Origin: Nitrospira sp.
Lineage (GTDB): Bacteria; Nitrospirota; Nitrospiria; Nitrospirales; Nitrospiraceae
Direction of reading: 5' to 3'
DNA: 64,000 nucleotides
NCBI GenBank assembly: GCA_029194675.1
Contig: JARFXP010000001.1
Location: 620,001-684,000, forward strand
In this document: positions 62,778 through 64,000 of the stretch, piece after piece
Layout: the number at the start of each line of letters is the position of its first letter
How positions within the stretch are numbered: the stretch's first letter is position 1
The notes under the pieces: model-generated
The model's input: the letters and a program-made list of their open reading frames with translations, nothing else
What the model was told of the DNA's origin: nothing
The model's database searches: none
Made by a program: the position numbers and the translations under genes

Positions 62778-63254
62778 ATGGCCGAGCTGAAAATATACGC
62801 CGGGTTCTCCACTCCAATCCGTCTCCGGGGCCATACCCTCCTCTGTCTGCAAGGGTTTCGTGGGGAAGGCTACAGCCCGGGTTTTGTTGCCAATATGGCG
62901 GCGATTCATCAGACTCTGTGTCATCAGCCCGAAACCACTGTCCAGGTCGTGGCATCTCCAGATGCAGTGTGTGCCGCCTGCCTCCATCAACAAGGGTCGT
63001 CCGGTTGTACACTCAACGGAGAGCCGTCGGAAGCGGACATGATTGACCAGGATCGGGTCGTCCTTGGGAGGCTTGGTCTGAAAGCGGGGGATCATCTTTC
63101 TTGGCAAGAGGTTCTCGCGCGGATCAGCAGGTCGATGAGCGGCGGCGACCTGCCTTCCATCTGCGGCAGTTGCCGATGGTTGCCGCTCGGCTATTGCCGT
63201 GAGGGGATCGATCGGCTGCGCAGTTCCATCCGAAGACGAAAAACCAACCCATAG
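62778..63254 (+). CDS. DUF1284 protein (158 aa)
   Basis: IRLRGHTLLCLQGFRGEGYSP then GFVANMAAIHQTL is the DUF1284 signature. Cys pairs (VCAACL, GSCRWLP, YC) suggest metal or cluster binding. Members are small cytoplasmic proteins of unknown role. The leader and start region (62647-62817) are a duplicate of 62449-62619. The ATG at 62778 begins the conserved domain. Confidence 0.85.
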   Translation: MAELKIYAGFSTPIRLRGHTLLCLQGFRGEGYSPGFVANMAAIHQTLCHQPETTVQVVASPDAVCAACLHQQGSSGCTLNGEPSEADMIDQDRVVLGRLGLKAGDHLSWQEVLARISRSMSGGDLPSICGSCRWLPLGYCREGIDRLRSSIRRRKTNP

Positions 63255-63471
63255 CCCGCATTATTCGTGATGGTTCGTGACGAAACCGACGAGATGCCAG
63301 GCGAGACGGGCACGCGGAGCCCTGAGAGGCCGACGCATACTTGAAACAGTATGTTGAGGCCACGAAGGGCGAGCCTGCCCGCTTGGCCGCACACAAACCG
63401 CGGCCATGCTTGTCGCAGCCGCGTATCGGCGGTTGCAGTAGAAACACTCATGAATATTGCGGGCTAGAACC
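63253..63471. mobile_element. MITE-like element with terminal inverted repeats
   Basis: About 219 bp. The left end TAGCCCGCATTATTCGTGAT and the right end, read inverted, TAGCCCGCAATATTCATGAG match at most positions. It encodes no protein. A degenerate relative of the left end is at 59925. It starts at the stop region of the DUF1284 gene. Confidence 0.6.
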
Positions 63472-63587
63472 CAGGTGAGCCGTGGCGGTGTGACTCAAAT
63501 CCGACCGATTCCTGTCCTGCCGCAAGACTCCTTCAGATCTACCCAGCCAACATCTTTAGCAGGCTGCGAAAAAACTCGATGTGTGTG

Positions 63588-63663
63588 CTTCGACAGGCTC
63601 AGCACGAACGGAAAACCTCAGTAAGTTCAATGGCCACACCGTTCGTCCTGATGCTCTCGAAGG
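63588..63663. repeat. REP-like inverted repeat
   Basis: CTTCGACAGGCTCAGCACGA (63588 on) and its inverse GTTCGTCCTGATGCTCTCGAAG (63641 on) flank a 27-bp spacer. This sequence family is widespread as dispersed palindromes in bacteria. Confidence 0.7.
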
Positions 63664-63750
63664 AGGAACGGAGGGGTTTCCCGCAGCCTGATAGATCTTC
63701 GTTTCACCGAGAGCGGCGAGAGATGACGCGTTCATTCCGACGTTGTCGCC

Positions 63751-64000
63751 GTGCCGACCCTGCGCGATCTTTTGGAGCCGGTCGATAAACGACCCAAGAT
63801 CTTTTTTCGCGGCTACGACGTCTATAATCCGGTGAAAGTGGGCGTCGTCGCGACCAAGTAGGAGGCTGACATGAACGGGCTCACGGATGAGCGAGAGCGG
63901 GAGAAATTGTGCGAGGACGTTGAGCGGATGGAAACCAGGTTCGACGTGAGCCAACGTGCCGGCAGCAATCAGGGTCACACATTTGGAACCAACCTGCCGG
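63751..64000 (+). pseudogene. decayed C-terminus of a RoxA-like cytochrome, runs off right edge
   Basis: The frame reads VPTLRDLLEPVDKRPKIFFR, then GYDVYNPVKVGVVATK, a TAG at 63859, and in the same frame METRFDVSQRAGSNQGHTFG. This order matches the end of RoxA-type diheme cytochromes. The part before VPTL is replaced by unrelated repeat-rich DNA. An ATG at 63871 with AGGAGG upstream could open only the last part. Confidence 0.65.

Noticed and set aside
63556-63978. 140-codon minus-strand open frame at the right edge
   Set aside because: Overlaps the RoxA-like remnant and a REP palindrome; the composition is not protein-like.
1-64000. CRISPR arrays, tRNA and rRNA genes
   Set aside because: No regularly spaced identical repeats and no convincing tRNA cloverleaf or rRNA sequence was seen on either strand by eye; a tRNAscan or covariance search would settle it.

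Overview
The window is about 64 kb of moderately GC-rich bacterial chromosome. The overall gene content suggests a Nitrospira-like (Nitrospirota) or similar diderm bacterium. It includes a cyanase, several LPP20/LpoB-type outer-membrane lipoproteins, a glucosylglycerate-type compatible-solute operon, pyruvate phosphate dikinase, acetyl-CoA synthetase and c-type cytochromes. The organism assignment is an inference from gene content; no rRNA or other marker gene is present.

Layout. (1) 1-6.5 kb, minus strand: a very large DUF6603-like protein that runs off the left edge, translationally coupled to an upstream PhoD-like metallophosphatase. (2) 6.9-12.6 kb, accessory: a secreted protein gene followed by two more copies of its 3' end, with a ParDE and a HicAB toxin-antitoxin (TA) module between the copies. 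A PemK-type TA cassette with a textbook integron attC site, an osmC-like gene lacking a clear start, a fragment of rlmI and a cyanase gene follow. (3) 12.7-16.1 kb: lipoproteins and full-length rlmI. (4) 16.2-22.3 kb, plus strand: ThDP decarboxylase, then a tightly overlapping gpgS / second glycosyltransferase / small membrane protein / mannosyl-3-phosphoglycerate-phosphatase-like operon for an osmolyte. (5) 22.3-26.9 kb, minus: a PIN TA pair and a set of four lipoproteins (LPP20, COG3014, LpoB, LPP20). (6) 27-31 kb: a caspase-fold protein lacking the catalytic Cys, acs and small envelope proteins. (7) 31-38.5 kb, accessory: a cassette array with several attC-like sites but no integrase (MNT/HEPN, BrnT remnant, MazEF, an unknown protein). 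It is followed by a PIN pair, a dead RAYT transposase, a DUF1254/DUF1214 protein, a partial ribE copy and a DUF433/DUF5615 pair. (8) 38.5-50 kb, minus: one long, largely overlapping gene chain glyQ-glyS-membrane protein-ppdK-ribD-esterase-unknown-MFS-ribE. (9) 50.5-59.9 kb, plus: a RoxA-like diheme cytochrome, two lipoproteins (one with two CxxCH motifs), an unknown membrane protein, a DyP peroxidase and a catalase-like haem protein, closely spaced or overlapping throughout. (10) 60-64 kb: an AT-richer pair (lipoprotein, zinc protease), a DUF1284 gene with a duplicated 5' end, a MITE-like element and the decayed C-terminus of another RoxA-like cytochrome at the right edge.

The recurring theme is that partial copies of neighbouring genes (the secreted protein, rlmI, ribE, osmC, DUF1284) lie next to TA modules or short repeats. 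Some TA genes have stop codons inside, or within about 20 nt of, attC R boxes. Nine TA or TA-like modules occur in 64 kb, several of them broken.
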